Of a stretch of DNA of 64,000 nt, positions 32,209-48,562 are shown piece by piece; positions within the stretch are counted from its first letter, which is position 1, and every line of letters begins with the position of its first letter. The stretch is from NCBI RefSeq assembly GCF_034347405.1, contig NZ_CP133778.1:4030001-4094000 (forward strand), in the 5' to 3' direction. The position numbers and the translations under genes were made by a program. The notes beneath the pieces are model-generated. The model was not told where the DNA came from. It worked only from the letters and a program-made list of their open reading frames with translations, and did not search any database. The stretch comes from Pseudomonas sp. CCC3.1 (GTDB taxonomy: Bacteria > Pseudomonadota > Gammaproteobacteria > Pseudomonadales > Pseudomonadaceae).

Positions 32209-34392
32209 TTAAGACGCTCGCGCAGGCTTGGATAGCCGAGCAATTGCGTTTTCCTTGCTGTCGTCGACCACGATCCGGCCGTTGTCGACAACAATGATCC
32301 GGTTGACCAGGCTCAAGACGCTCATCCGGTGGGTCGCGATGATCAGCGTGCGCTGGGCGGCCCATTTGTCGAGGTTCTGGATCAAGGCACGCTCGGTGGC
32401 TTCGTCCAACGAGGCCGTGGGTTCGTCCAGCAGCACGATATGCGGCTGGCGAATGATCAGGCGCGACAGCAACAACGATTGACGCTGCCCCCCCGACAGC
32501 CCGAGGCCGCCTTCAAGGATCAAGTGGTCCATCCCGTTGGGAAATTTGCTGACAAAATCCGCAGCGCCGGTGAGCGCCAGCGCGTGCAGGATTTCGGTGT
32601 CAGAGGCGTGCGGGGCGCCCATGATCAGGTTGTCGCGCAGGGTGCCGTGAAACAAACGGGAGTTCTGGGTCAGCAGTCCAACGTCCCGACGAACGTCTGC
32701 CGGGTCGATGTGCGGCAGCGAAACGCCGTCCAGACTGATGCTGCCCGCTTGCAGGTCCATCATCCCCGCCAGGGCCTGGAGCAAAGTCGATTTGCCCGCG
32801 CCATTGCGCCCGAGCACGGCGATGCGTTCACCCGGTTTGATTTTCAGGTCGGCCACTACCAACGCCGGGGCGCTGGAATCTTCGGAATACTGAAAGGCCG
32901 CCTGATTGAGCACGTAATCGCCGCGCACGACCGGCAAGTGCACACGTTTGCTGCCTTCGGCATGGTCGACCGGCAATGCCATGATCCGGTTCAGGCTTTG
33001 CAGCGCCACTTTGGCCTGCTGCCAGCGGGTCAACACTTGGGTGAGCTGCGACATGGGCGCCATCATGCGCGAGGACAAGATCGAGGCCGCCACCAGACTA
33101 CCGGTGGTCATGTCGCTGGCCATCACCATCGGCGCGCCGCACACCACAACCACCGCAAACACCGAGCCTTGCACTGTGTTGCTCCACGACATCAGCGAGT
33201 TGGTGAGCATGCGCAAGCGCAAGTTGGCATCGGCGCAGCTCGCGTTGTATTGGTTCCACTGTTGCTGAAAGCGCTGCTCGGCTTGCAGCGACTTGATGTC
33301 ATCCAGCCCCTGCACGGTTTCGACCAGCATGGCACTGCGCAACGAGCTTTCACGCATCGACAGGTTCGCCAGGTGGGCCAGCTTTTTTTGCGACATCAGG
33401 CCCGGCAACACCATCAACACCACAGCGACCAGCGGCACGGCCACCAAAGGCCCCGCGATAAACCAGAAAATCACCAGAAACAGCAGAAAAAATGGCAAGT
33501 CAGCCAAGGCCGTCGCCGTGCTGGAGGTAATGAGGTCGCGCACTTGTTCAAGCTCTTTGAGCTGTGAAATAAACGACCCGGTGGACTTGGGGCGTGCGCT
33601 GTTACGCAGGCGAATCGCGTGCCCGAACACCAGGTCGGAGACGCGCATGTCGGCACGTTTGCCGAGCATGTCGGTAATCCGCACGCGGGTAATGCGCATG
33701 ATGAAATCAAACAGCAGCGCCAACATCACGCCGCCAAACAATACATACAGAGTGGGCATCGACTCGGCCGGAATCACCCGGTCGTAGACTTGCATGGAGA
33801 ACAACACCCCGGCCAGCCCCAGCACGCTGGTGACCAGCGACGCCAACATCACGTAGCTATAAGGGCGCAAGTCACGCAGGACGATGCTTGTGAACCAGTT
33901 TTTCTCATACGACTTGATGTAGTCGTCAACGCGCGCATCGCGCACGGCGCGCATCGGGCGAAGAATCAGGGTTTTGCGCGCATGATCGATCAGCTCCTGG
34001 CGAGAGATACGGCTTTGCAACCCGCCATCACCGCTGTAAGCGATGCCCACGTCATCGCCGTCGCCCAAGGTTTGCAGCACGCCCACCTGACCGTCATCGA
34101 ATTGCAGCACCAGCGGCATTTGCCGTTGCATCAGTGTCGACGAGGTGAAGTCGGCCATCACACAACTTAAGCCGGCCTGGCGAGCCATTTGACGCACCAC
34201 TTCCTCCACAGTGACGCCGTCTGTCCATTGCACGGCGAGCCGCACACTCTGTGCCGAGCACTCCAGCCGGTAATGCCGGGCCACCCTCAAAATGGCGTCG
34301 AGCCACACGTCATAATCCAGATCAGCCGAGGGTTTCAAGGGCTCGTGCGCGGCCTCTTGCAGGTCATCTTCGAGTTTTACGGCATCATTCAT
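32209..34392 (-). CDS. bapC: Type I secretion ABC permease/ATPase (LapB/BapC type)
   Basis: The 727-residue inner-membrane exporter. Residues about 25-150 form a C39-like domain that lacks the catalytic cysteine, as in LapB-type adhesin exporters. A six-helix transmembrane domain (about 165-450) follows, then the ATPase with Walker A GRNGAGKST (528-536), LSGGQ (632-636) and Walker B IVLLDEP (to about 658). Its ATG overlaps the stop of the TolC gene (ATGA), showing coupling. It should power export of the giant BapA-type adhesin encoded upstream. Confidence 0.92.
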   Translation of the reverse strand: MNDAVKLEDDLQEAAHEPLKPSADLDYDVWLDAILRVARHYRLECSAQSVRLAVQWTDGVTVEEVVRQMARQAGLSCVMADFTSSTLMQRQMPLVLQFDDGQVGVLQTLGDGDDVGIAYSGDGGLQSRISRQELIDHARKTLILRPMRAVRDARVDDYIKSYEKNWFTSIVLRDLRPYSYVMLASLVTSVLGLAGVLFSMQVYDRVIPAESMPTLYVLFGGVMLALLFDFIMRITRVRITDMLGKRADMRVSDLVFGHAIRLRNSARPKSTGSFISQLKELEQVRDLITSSTATALADLPFFLLFLVIFWFIAGPLVAVPLVAVVLMVLPGLMSQKKLAHLANLSMRESSLRSAMLVETVQGLDDIKSLQAEQRFQQQWNQYNASCADANLRLRMLTNSLMSWSNTVQGSVFAVVVVCGAPMVMASDMTTGSLVAASILSSRMMAPMSQLTQVLTRWQQAKVALQSLNRIMALPVDHAEGSKRVHLPVVRGDYVLNQAAFQYSEDSSAPALVVADLKIKPGERIAVLGRNGAGKSTLLQALAGMMDLQAGSISLDGVSLPHIDPADVRRDVGLLTQNSRLFHGTLRDNLIMGAPHASDTEILHALALTGAADFVSKFPNGMDHLILEGGLGLSGGQRQSLLLSRLIIRQPHIVLLDEPTASLDEATERALIQNLDKWAAQRTLIIATHRMSVLSLVNRIIVVDNGRIVVDDSKENAIARLSKPARAS

Positions 34393-35837
34393 GGCCGAAT
34401 CTCCACACCTTGTATGGCACTGTTTTCAATGTGGAAAGCTGTGCGCAATCCGCCGGTGTTGTAGAGGCAGTCGATGTTCAGGCGACGCAGGTCCGAGGCG
34501 GTGTTTTCCCGGTCCATGCGCGCCTGATGAATTTCTTGCTCGGCATTGAGCAAGTCGAGCAAAGGTCGCGTGCCCAGTTCGAGGTACTGCTGTCGGTATA
34601 AATCACGGGTTTCGGAGATGCTGCGCTCACGAAAGTCCAGGGTGGACAGGCGCTGCGTAAGGCTCGATATCTGGTCGCGGGCTTCCAGCAGGCCCTGGCG
34701 CACAGAGAGGCGAGCGGCGTCATTGGCGGCTTGCGCCGTGCGCAGCGCCTGTTCGGCGGCCGATTTACGGGCGTTGATTGCGCCCCCCTGATAGATCGGC
34801 ATTTTCATATTGACGAACACCCCGTAACGCATCCGGTCGCGTCCGCCCTCAACGTTGCTGTCGTTGTTGTCCAGGTAGTGCGTCACCGAGGGATCCAGCG
34901 ACAACGTCGGTAACGCTTCGGCCCGCGCCTGAGCAATCTGTGCCAGCGCATCGACTTGTTGCGCCTGAGCAATCAGCAACGACGGGGTAATGGCCTGATC
35001 CGGGACCGCGCCCTGACAGGCATGCTCAAGGCTCTGGGGAAAACCGGGAGTGACGCTCACCGACGATTGCGCGCCAAGCAGACTGCTCAGTGCACTGCGC
35101 CAGCGATCGAATTGCGCCATGTATTGCAATTGCGTGGCCACTGCGGCCTCGACCCGTGCCCGTGCCTGGATCAAATCGGAACGGGTGCTGGCGCCCATTT
35201 CACTGCGTTTTTTCGCAAGCCCCGCAATGGACGACACCCCTTCGACCTGATCGTGAGCCAAGGCAACCAAACGTTGCGAGCGTTGCAACTCGATCACTGT
35301 GAATGAGGTTTCGCGCGTGACTTGATCAATCGACAGCAAAATCCCCGCCTGGCTGGCGCTGACGCGTGCCAGGGCGCTGTCTACTGAGCTGGACACCTTG
35401 CCGAAGTCATACAGCATCTGCGACATCGACAAACTGAAGGACTGGCTTTCGCCATTGCCGGTCAGGCCACTGTCGTAGCCCGAACTGAGCCCGCCGCTGA
35501 TCTGCGGGTAATAACCGGAGCGGGCAATGATCACGTTCTGGTTTTGCTGATAAAGCTTACCGATGGCCTCGGAGATGGCTGGGTGCCACTCCACGGCTAA
35601 CTGAATAGCCCGTGTCATGTCGATGGCATTCGGTATCACATGCTGCGGTGCAACCGGGGCGCTGACGCCCATTGGCCCACCGGGTAAATGCTTGCCCAAA
35701 TCATTTGAGCTGATGATATCGACGCGTTCGGCGTCGTCTGAAAATACGGCGGCCATAACCTTCTCAATCGATGGCGCGCTGACTGCAACAGCCAAAACCA
35801 TTACCGATAACTGTTTGACCAGTCTGTTTTGCCCCAC
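34389..35837 (-). CDS. bapB: TolC-family outer-membrane channel for type I secretion
   Basis: A 482-residue outer-membrane efflux protein with a signal peptide (VMVLAVAVSAPSIEKVMAA), then the two TolC repeats of long helices and strands: MTRAIQLAVEWHPAISEAIGKL, SLSMSQMLYDFGKVSSSVDSAL, KKRSEMGASTRSDLIQARARVEAA and, in the second half, VNMKMPIYQGGAINARKSAAEQAL. It forms the exit duct for the adhesin. The gene lies about 190 bp after bapA, across a terminator-like hairpin, and overlaps bapC by 4 bp. Confidence 0.9.
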   Translation of the reverse strand: MGQNRLVKQLSVMVLAVAVSAPSIEKVMAAVFSDDAERVDIISSNDLGKHLPGGPMGVSAPVAPQHVIPNAIDMTRAIQLAVEWHPAISEAIGKLYQQNQNVIIARSGYYPQISGGLSSGYDSGLTGNGESQSFSLSMSQMLYDFGKVSSSVDSALARVSASQAGILLSIDQVTRETSFTVIELQRSQRLVALAHDQVEGVSSIAGLAKKRSEMGASTRSDLIQARARVEAAVATQLQYMAQFDRWRSALSSLLGAQSSVSVTPGFPQSLEHACQGAVPDQAITPSLLIAQAQQVDALAQIAQARAEALPTLSLDPSVTHYLDNNDSNVEGGRDRMRYGVFVNMKMPIYQGGAINARKSAAEQALRTAQAANDAARLSVRQGLLEARDQISSLTQRLSTLDFRERSISETRDLYRQQYLELGTRPLLDLLNAEQEIHQARMDRENTASDLRRLNIDCLYNTGGLRTAFHIENSAIQGVEIRP

Positions 35838-35994
35838 TTCAACCCCCTGAAGAGTGTTAAGCCCCTGAAGAGCTCACTCTGCGAAACAGCGTTGGGGAAT
35901 TCACCTGCACGCTATTCACTTGGCGATGCATACAACGATGAACCGTTACTCAACCCCGTAACGATCCACCATCGCAATGCCGTGTGTGAAGGAA

Positions 35995-36014
35995 ACCGGG
36001 CCTTGCGGCCCGGT
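35995..36014 (-). terminator. Hairpin between bapA and the exporter genes
   Basis: ACCGGGCC-TTGC-GGCCCGGT is a perfect 8-bp stem 15 bp beyond the bapA stop in the minus-strand transcript, followed by TTTCCTT. It could end or attenuate transcription so the exporter is made in lower amounts than the adhesin. Confidence 0.65.
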
Positions 36015-36028
36015 CGTGCACTGCCGCG

Positions 36029-43051
<7,023 letters not shown>

Positions 43052-43779
43052 CTCACACCTACTCTATTCGACAGTTTGAAGGGCCTTGTGTGCGCGATAT
43101 AAAAAAGAGCGCAAGACGCCTCAACGGCCGTATTAACGGCCGAGAATTAAAAGGGATTATTGTTTTAGCAAGATTGCCAAGTGCTTATTAACTCAACCCA
43201 CACCGGTTTCTTCACGCAGTTCCAGGTGTCGTGTCTGGTCACTGCACAGTGCCGCTATTGGCCTGTTAGGTGCTGAGCTGAATGCTGAGAAGGCCTGTAA
43301 AGACCAAAGGGAAAATACGGGCAGTAAAGCCGCCACAGGGCCTGAAACCGTGGCATTCAGGCGACACGAGTATGATCTCTCGTATGAAGACAACACTAAA
43401 AACACTCTACGAATCCATTCGTTAACCATGGCACACACCTATACAGCGCGAGTTAAATACAACGGTCAGGTGGACAACTTCCAAGTTCATGCATACCCGC
43501 TGCATCGCCAACAGGCAGGACCAATATTAGCCTCACGGCTGACAATATCAAAACGCAGGGGATCGCCCTGAAGAGCACCTTGTTAACCTACACATTTGAT
43601 GGGCATGTGATACACACAGAATTAACACGGACATCACATAGAAAACCATCCTATGATAATGCAACACACATAGCGTTATCATTTAACGCACATACAACGC
43701 ACACCGCCACCGCTTATATATTTTTTAATAAAATCAGAAAAACAATGTAGTTATAACTTTAGTAGAGGGTGCTAACTAT
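43052..43779. other. Gene-free region upstream of bapA
   Basis: No convincing gene; the short open frames here (such as 43193-43438 minus and 43350-43571 plus) lack ribosome-binding sites. Two features stand out: a direct repeat AACGGCCG-TATT-AACGGCCG at 43123-43142, about 75 bp upstream of the bapA start, and an inverted repeat TGATAATGC...GCGTTATCA at 43654-43681. Either could be a regulatory site for the adhesin operon; neither matches a motif I can name. The right part is AT-rich. Confidence 0.5.
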
Positions 43780-43990
43780 TTAGCCATACACCTTCATAAA
43801 CTCGATAAACACCCGAACTTTAAGCGGTAAGTGCCGTGTACCTGGATATAAGGCATAAACCCTTTGGCGAGTCAGTTACAGGTGCACCCATCTGCCTGCC
43901 TGCAAGTCGTCTTCAATTAGCCAGTCCGGCAAGATCGCAACACCCTGTCCGGTTTGCTCAAGGGCTTGTACGCTGTTGATCGCGTGGCAT
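43780..43990 (-). pseudogene. LysR-family regulator, C-terminal remnant with in-frame stop
   Basis: The minus strand encodes AINSVQALEQTGQGVAILPD, then WLIEDDLQAGRWVHL, a stop codon (TAA), and in the same frame LTRQRVYALYPGTRHLPLKV followed by RVFIEFMKVYG and a second stop at 43780-43782. This is the typical end of a LysR effector domain (GxGVAxLPxWL ... VYALYPxxRxLPxKVRxFIEF). No HTH domain or start is present upstream, so it is the truncated, stop-interrupted tail of a lost gene. Confidence 0.75.
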
Positions 43991-44110
43991 GCTGCGCATG
44001 GGCAACACGCCTTTGCCCTATGCTTTTGACGCGGGTGCCGCTTGTCCCCGTATTACGCTTCGATACCCCACGCGTGCTGGCCTGGCTGGCGCCCTGATAT
44101 GGAAACTGTG

Positions 44111-44500
44111 ATGACTGCTTATTCAAGCTACTTTGGCCTTGTGACTGAAACGCTTGCCGAGATTGAGCGTTGGTTTAGCGGGGAAAATCCTGGTGTTTTG
44201 CCAACGTTGCTGAGGCGTTTTTCAGCGCAATTTTCGATGATTACGCCCAGTGGTTCAGTGTTGGATCTGGAGGGTTTGGAGAGGTTGTTTGAGCCACTGC
44301 GGGGGATGCGCCCGGGGTTGAAGATTACGCTCAGCGAGTTCGAGGGGCTTGCCTTGTATGAGCACGGTGCGGTGGTCAGTTATCGCGAGTTGCAAGAGCG
44401 GCCTGATGCGCCGAAGAATGATCGTCGGGCTACGGTGGTGTTTGAGCGTGATGCCCATGGGAAGGTGGTGTGGCGTCATTTGCATGAGACGTTTTGCTGA
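44111..44500 (+). CDS. NTF2-like (SnoaL/DUF4440-type) small protein
   Basis: About 129 residues. A helix-rich start (SSYFGLVTETLAEIERWFSGENPGVLPTLLRRFSAQFSMITPSG) is followed by strands (GLKITLSEFEGLALYEHGAVVSYRELQE; RRATVVFERDAHGKVVWRHLHETF), the order of the NTF2-like fold. The ATG at 44111 has GGAA about 8 bases upstream; an ATG at 44099 is possible. Function unknown; family members are enzymes or ligand-binding proteins. It lies between a LysR remnant and a large repeat, so it may be left over from a rearranged regulator-target pair. Confidence 0.75.
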   Translation: MTAYSSYFGLVTETLAEIERWFSGENPGVLPTLLRRFSAQFSMITPSGSVLDLEGLERLFEPLRGMRPGLKITLSEFEGLALYEHGAVVSYRELQERPDAPKNDRRATVVFERDAHGKVVWRHLHETFC

Positions 44501-44518
44501 TGCGCTGATACGTGCGGG

Positions 44519-45267
44519 GTATGTAGCCGCTGCCGCAGGCTGCGATCTGCCGCGTAGCGGCAGCGCTTTTAAGGTTTCGCGTACATATCCATTTGATTTA
44601 TTACGGCTTTTTACGGGTTTCGCCCTTACGGCGAGGCACTTTTGTCAAGCAGCCACAAAAGTTCCCAAAAAGGCCTTGCTCCCACGTACGGCCTTCGCTT
44701 CGCGAAGGTTCCCTCGCGCAGGTTAGCTCCGTGAGCACGCCGTGACGGGCCATCCATGGCCCAACACGGCTCTCCCGGCATCCATGCCGGTCAACCCACT
44801 ACGCGAAACCTGCACTCGGCCTCCCGAAGTCGCAGGTAGATCAAGATCAAAAGCCAGATCACAAGCAGTTCGCGGCGAACGCTGGCTACGCTTTTGACCT
44901 GAAAATTACGTCTGCCGCCACGCGATGGCATGAACAACTCAAAGGCCCCTCACAGGAGGCTGAACGCAGGTGCTGTTATGGGGGTCGACCGGCATGGATG
45001 CCGGGAGAGCTGCGCCGGGCCAAGGATGGCCCGTCGCAGCGTGCCCCCATAACAGTGCCGGAGTGAGGGCACCGGGCGAGCCTAAGCGAGCTCGGCCGTA
45101 TGGTAGGGCAAGGACCTTTTGGTTCCTTTTGGGGCTGTTTGCCAAAAGGAACTCGCCGTAAGGGCGAAACCCGTAAAAAGCCGTAATAAATCAAATGGAT
45201 ATGTACGCGAAACCTTAGAAGCGCTGCCGCTTCGCGCCAGATCGCAGCCTTCGGCAGCGGCTACAGA
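44519..45267. repeat. Large inverted repeat of Pseudomonas intergenic repeat modules
   Basis: Two copies of one repeat family face each other. Arms are about 44519-44799 and 44988-45267. Within them 44571-44635 and 45152-45216 are perfect 65-bp reverse complements; the rest (TGTAGCCGCTGCCGCAGGCT outside, GACGGGCCATCC and CTCTCCCGGCATCCATGCCG inside) match with substitutions and gaps. The centre (about 44800-44940) has a piece of the module also seen at 30805-30905. No credible gene; the open frames at 44939-45194 derive from the repeat. Confidence 0.85.
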
Positions 45268-45268
45268 A

Positions 45269-46129
45269 TTACTTATCGTCCTGCTGCACGATCACGGTGC
45301 AGGTGGTGCCTGCCGCCAACAAGTAACCCTCAGGGATTTCATCGATGTGGATACGCACGGGTACCCGCTGGGCCAAACGCACCCAGTTGAATGTCGGGTT
45401 GACGTCTGCCACCAGTTCGCGGCTCTCGGGGTTGTCGCGGTCGTAGATACCGCGCGAGATGCTTTCTACGTGGCCTTTCAAGACTTCACCGCTCATCATT
45501 TGCAGCTCTGCTTTGTCACCCACACGGACGTGCGGCAGTTTGGTTTCTTCGAAGAAGCCGTACACCCAGAACGAGTTCATGTCGATCACGGCCATTTTCG
45601 GATCACCAACCCGCGCATAGTCACCCGGATGCACGTTGAGGTTGGTCACGTAGCCGTCGACCGTGGCCAGCACTTTGGTACGTTTGAGGTTGAGTTTGGC
45701 TGCGTCCAGTTGGGCCTGTGCGTGCTGGTAATCAGCCAGTGCCGAGTCGGCAATGTTGCTCGCGTCATCACGGTTTTCACGTGAGATCACCAGGTTGTCC
45801 ATGTCGGCCCGGCGACGGGCGTTTACTTTGCGCATTTCCCAGGTGGACTTGCGTGAAGCCACCAGCGATTCGGCTTGTTTCACGGCAATGACGTAGTGCT
45901 CAGGGTCGATTTCGAGCAGCACATCGCCCTTTTTCACCAATTGGTTGTCTTTGACCGGCACGTTGACCACGTAGCCGTTCACGTCAGCAGCAACGTTGAT
46001 GATGTCAGCCCGTACCCGGCCATCACGGGTCCACGGGGTGTTCATGTAATGCTCCCAAAGGGTGCGGCCGATCCCTATCGCAAGGGCCAAAACCAGCAAG
46101 GTGGCGAGCAGGCTGAAGAACTTTTTCAT
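45269..46129 (-). CDS. HlyD/EmrA-type efflux periplasmic adaptor (AaeA-like)
   Basis: A 286-residue membrane fusion protein: one N-terminal membrane segment (FFSLLATLLVLALAIGIGRTLW), then WTRDGRVRADIINVAADVNGYVVNVPVKDNQLVKKGDVLLEIDPEHY, the lipoyl half typical of AaeA/EmrA adaptors, a short coiled-coil hairpin and a barrel domain (KVLATVDGYVTNLNVHPGDYARVGDP). The ATG at 46129 begins the conserved part; the frame upstream overlaps the DUF1656 gene. It is the last gene of the FUSC efflux operon. Confidence 0.9.
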   Translation of the reverse strand: MKKFFSLLATLLVLALAIGIGRTLWEHYMNTPWTRDGRVRADIINVAADVNGYVVNVPVKDNQLVKKGDVLLEIDPEHYVIAVKQAESLVASRKSTWEMRKVNARRRADMDNLVISRENRDDASNIADSALADYQHAQAQLDAAKLNLKRTKVLATVDGYVTNLNVHPGDYARVGDPKMAVIDMNSFWVYGFFEETKLPHVRVGDKAELQMMSGEVLKGHVESISRGIYDRDNPESRELVADVNPTFNWVRLAQRVPVRIHIDEIPEGYLLAAGTTCTVIVQQDDK

Positions 46130-46139
46130 CGGATCAGTC

Positions 46140-46340
46140 TCAACGGTAAACAGTGAGCGCCATGGCGCCAAAAAGACAGGCAAACAGGCTCAAGCGCAAC
46201 AGCGCCGGGTGCCAGAAGAAGCGGTACAGGTCGTAGCCGGAAAACAGTCGGTCAAAGCCCCACGCCAACCCCGCCGCGATAAAGAACATCAGGGTCATGG
46301 TGGGCATGTAGACGCCGTGGAAGGCGATTTCACGAGGCAT
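46140..46340 (-). CDS. DUF1656 small inner-membrane protein
   Basis: A 66-residue protein starting MPREIAFHGVYMPTMTLMFF with two membrane segments (TLMFFIAAGLAWGFDRLF and LLRLSLFACLFGAMALTVY). This is the AaeX/YdhI-type DUF1656 protein that accompanies FUSC-family exporters and their HlyD partner. It overlaps the end of the FUSC gene by 11 bp and is followed by the adaptor gene 10 bp later, so it belongs to the same operon. Confidence 0.88.
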   Translation of the reverse strand: MPREIAFHGVYMPTMTLMFFIAAGLAWGFDRLFSGYDLYRFFWHPALLRLSLFACLFGAMALTVYR

Positions 46341-48516
46341 TTTCAAGTCCTTGCGGCTGGGCGTAAGCCGCCAGCGGCGATTGCGGGTCGAGCAGTGAAG
46401 AACGAATAAAGTGCAGGTAGCTTTGCACCCGTACCAACGCCGAGGTGTCGAAGTTGCGGGCAAAGGGTTCATCGGTGGCCTGGACTCGGCTGATAGCGTG
46501 ATCGACGGCGATCAACGCACGTTCGAGGTTGTTTTCGCTGGGGGCGATAAACAAGCGCACCAGCGAGCGGCCCATCACCCGAATGGCCTGACGCCACGGC
46601 TGGGATTCGGCATACGCCGGGTGCACCGGCAAAATCGCCTGTTCTTTGCGCAATTCGATGATCGCGTGCCCCACTTCCAGCACCACGAACATCCAGCGCA
46701 ACAGTTCACGCTGCACTTTGGGCTGCCCCGTGGCCAAGCCATACGCCTGGTGCATGAGGTCACGGGTACGGCTTTCGAGGCTAGAGCTCAAACCACGCAA
46801 CTTGCCGCTGATGGCGTACACCACTTGTTCACGCAAGTCTTGTTCCAGACGGCTCCACAGCCAGCGGCTGTTGGGCGGCAGGATGATTGCCCCCGCCGCC
46901 GCGCACACCAGCATGCCCAGCACCATGGCGATGTAGTCGTTGATGAACTGGTACGGGTTGTAAATAGTCAGGTTGTCGGGCACCGAACCGGTGCTGAAAA
47001 AGATCAGCAAGCCCAGGCCAACCCCCACGTAGTTGGCCCGCGAGGTCAGGAACGAGCCAAAGACGATGACTGGGGTCAACACCAGGCACAGCAACGGGAA
47101 GCCGTCGATGTGCGGTAGCACGAAGAACATTTCGACAAAGCCCACGATCGCCCCGATGAACGTCCCGCAGGCCATTTGAAACGCCATGCGTTTGGGATTG
47201 GGCGTGGCCGCCGACAGGCCGACCGTGGCTGCCGCGATCAAAGTCATGGTGGCGCCGCTCGGCCAGGCCGTCATCACCCAGTAGGTACCCAGTACCACCA
47301 GGATAAACGCCGCCCGAATCCCTGAGGCCGCCGCCGACCACCAGTTGGTCTGCGAGATAAAGGGTTGGTCCCAACGCTCACGTTCGTGCGTGTGGTCGGC
47401 CAGCGACGCATGGGTCAGCGCGTAGTTGTGCAAATCGTCCACAAAGCGGAACAGCAGTTCAAAGGCGGTGTTGAAGTCCAGGAAATCCGTGTCGCTGGGC
47501 TGGCTTTCGAGAAAACTGACGCGCAGCGCACGCACATGCCCTGGCAGACGATCCTTGAACGCGGCCAGTTGCTCGGCCAATACAACGGCGTCTTTATCGG
47601 TCAGGGAGCGCCCGTTGTACGGATCGAGCAGTTGCGCCAGCAATTGCATCTCTGGCTCAACCAGCGAGATGACAGGTTCCACGCCCCGCGTGCGCAGCCG
47701 CGCAAGCAGTTGATGCAAGGCGTTGAAACGCGTGGTCACGGCCATGAACTCGCTGTTGAGGCGGCTCAGGCGACCACTGCGACGACGCATGTGCGGGTCT
47801 TCGAAGACGGTCACGCTGCGCATGCCTTCCAGGCCCACGCTCTCGCCAATAAAGCGCACGTTGCTGGCTTCATAGGCTTCTTGTGTCGACTGCCCGCGCA
47901 GGCCTTCTGCAACAAAGCCTGCAAACACGCCAAAGCGTTTGTACAGTGCGTCGTGCATCGCTGCCCCCGCCGTTTTCGGCAAGATGGCGGCGCTGACCAC
48001 GGTGGAACACAAGATACCCAGCGAGATTTCCAGCACCCGCCACACGGCGGCCATGAACGCGCCGTCCGGGTGTGCCAGTGCAGGCAGGCCGACCATCGCG
48101 GCGGTGTAACCGGCCAGAACGAAGCCATACGCGCGAAAGTTTCGGCAGCGGGCGGCACCGGCCGAGCAGATGCCGACCCAAATCGCCAGTGACCCCAGAA
48201 ACAGCACGGTGTTTTGGGCAAACAGCGCAATCAGCGCCACCATCACCGCCGAGCCCGTCAGGGTGCCCAAAAACCGATAAAAGCTTTTGGCGAATACCTG
48301 GCCACTTTGTGGCTGCATCACGATGAACACGGTGATCATCGCCGTGCGCGGTTGCGGCAGTTCCAGGCGCATGGCGAGCCATAAGGTCAGGAACGCTGCG
48401 ATCAATACTTTGAAAATATGAACCCAGGTCACGCCATCGCTGCGCGCCCAGTCAAAAAAGCCTCGGCGCCATTCCAGCGAATACAGCCAGCGTACCGGGG
48501 CAGGTAAATGGTTCAT
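46330..48516 (-). CDS. FUSC-family inner-membrane exporter (AaeB-like)
   Basis: A 728-residue protein with two blocks of membrane segments: residues about 30-180 (FKVLIAAFLTLWLAMRLELPQPRTAMITVFIVMQPQSGQVFAKSFYRFLGTLTGS) and about 390-540 (IRAAFILVVLGTYWVMTAWPSGATMTLIAAATVGLSA). The AM-T-x-F-IVMQPQSG-x-V-x-AK signature and two-block layout define aromatic-acid/FUSC exporters such as AaeB. With the adjacent DUF1656 protein, HlyD adaptor and NodT-type outer-membrane protein it forms a tripartite pump, possibly for aromatic acids or fusaric-acid-like compounds. Confidence 0.92.
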   Translation of the reverse strand: MNHLPAPVRWLYSLEWRRGFFDWARSDGVTWVHIFKVLIAAFLTLWLAMRLELPQPRTAMITVFIVMQPQSGQVFAKSFYRFLGTLTGSAVMVALIALFAQNTVLFLGSLAIWVGICSAGAARCRNFRAYGFVLAGYTAAMVGLPALAHPDGAFMAAVWRVLEISLGILCSTVVSAAILPKTAGAAMHDALYKRFGVFAGFVAEGLRGQSTQEAYEASNVRFIGESVGLEGMRSVTVFEDPHMRRRSGRLSRLNSEFMAVTTRFNALHQLLARLRTRGVEPVISLVEPEMQLLAQLLDPYNGRSLTDKDAVVLAEQLAAFKDRLPGHVRALRVSFLESQPSDTDFLDFNTAFELLFRFVDDLHNYALTHASLADHTHERERWDQPFISQTNWWSAAASGIRAAFILVVLGTYWVMTAWPSGATMTLIAAATVGLSAATPNPKRMAFQMACGTFIGAIVGFVEMFFVLPHIDGFPLLCLVLTPVIVFGSFLTSRANYVGVGLGLLIFFSTGSVPDNLTIYNPYQFINDYIAMVLGMLVCAAAGAIILPPNSRWLWSRLEQDLREQVVYAISGKLRGLSSSLESRTRDLMHQAYGLATGQPKVQRELLRWMFVVLEVGHAIIELRKEQAILPVHPAYAESQPWRQAIRVMGRSLVRLFIAPSENNLERALIAVDHAISRVQATDEPFARNFDTSALVRVQSYLHFIRSSLLDPQSPLAAYAQPQGLENAS

Positions 48517-48562
48517 CTACAGGCTCTCAAAATGGGCTGAAACTCTACGTAGGAGCTATCCA

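Noticed and set aside
32329..33567. A 412-residue open frame on the plus strand
   Set aside because: It is antisense to the type I secretion ATPase, with His/Gln/Arg-rich shadow composition and no recognisable domain.
43350..43571. A 73-residue plus-strand frame upstream of bapA
   Set aside because: It has no ribosome-binding site, no recognisable features and unremarkable composition for non-coding DNA.
44939..45194. Short open frames inside the large repeat (63-72 residues)
   Set aside because: They are readings of a dispersed repeat module present in both orientations, which explains their apparent coding look.
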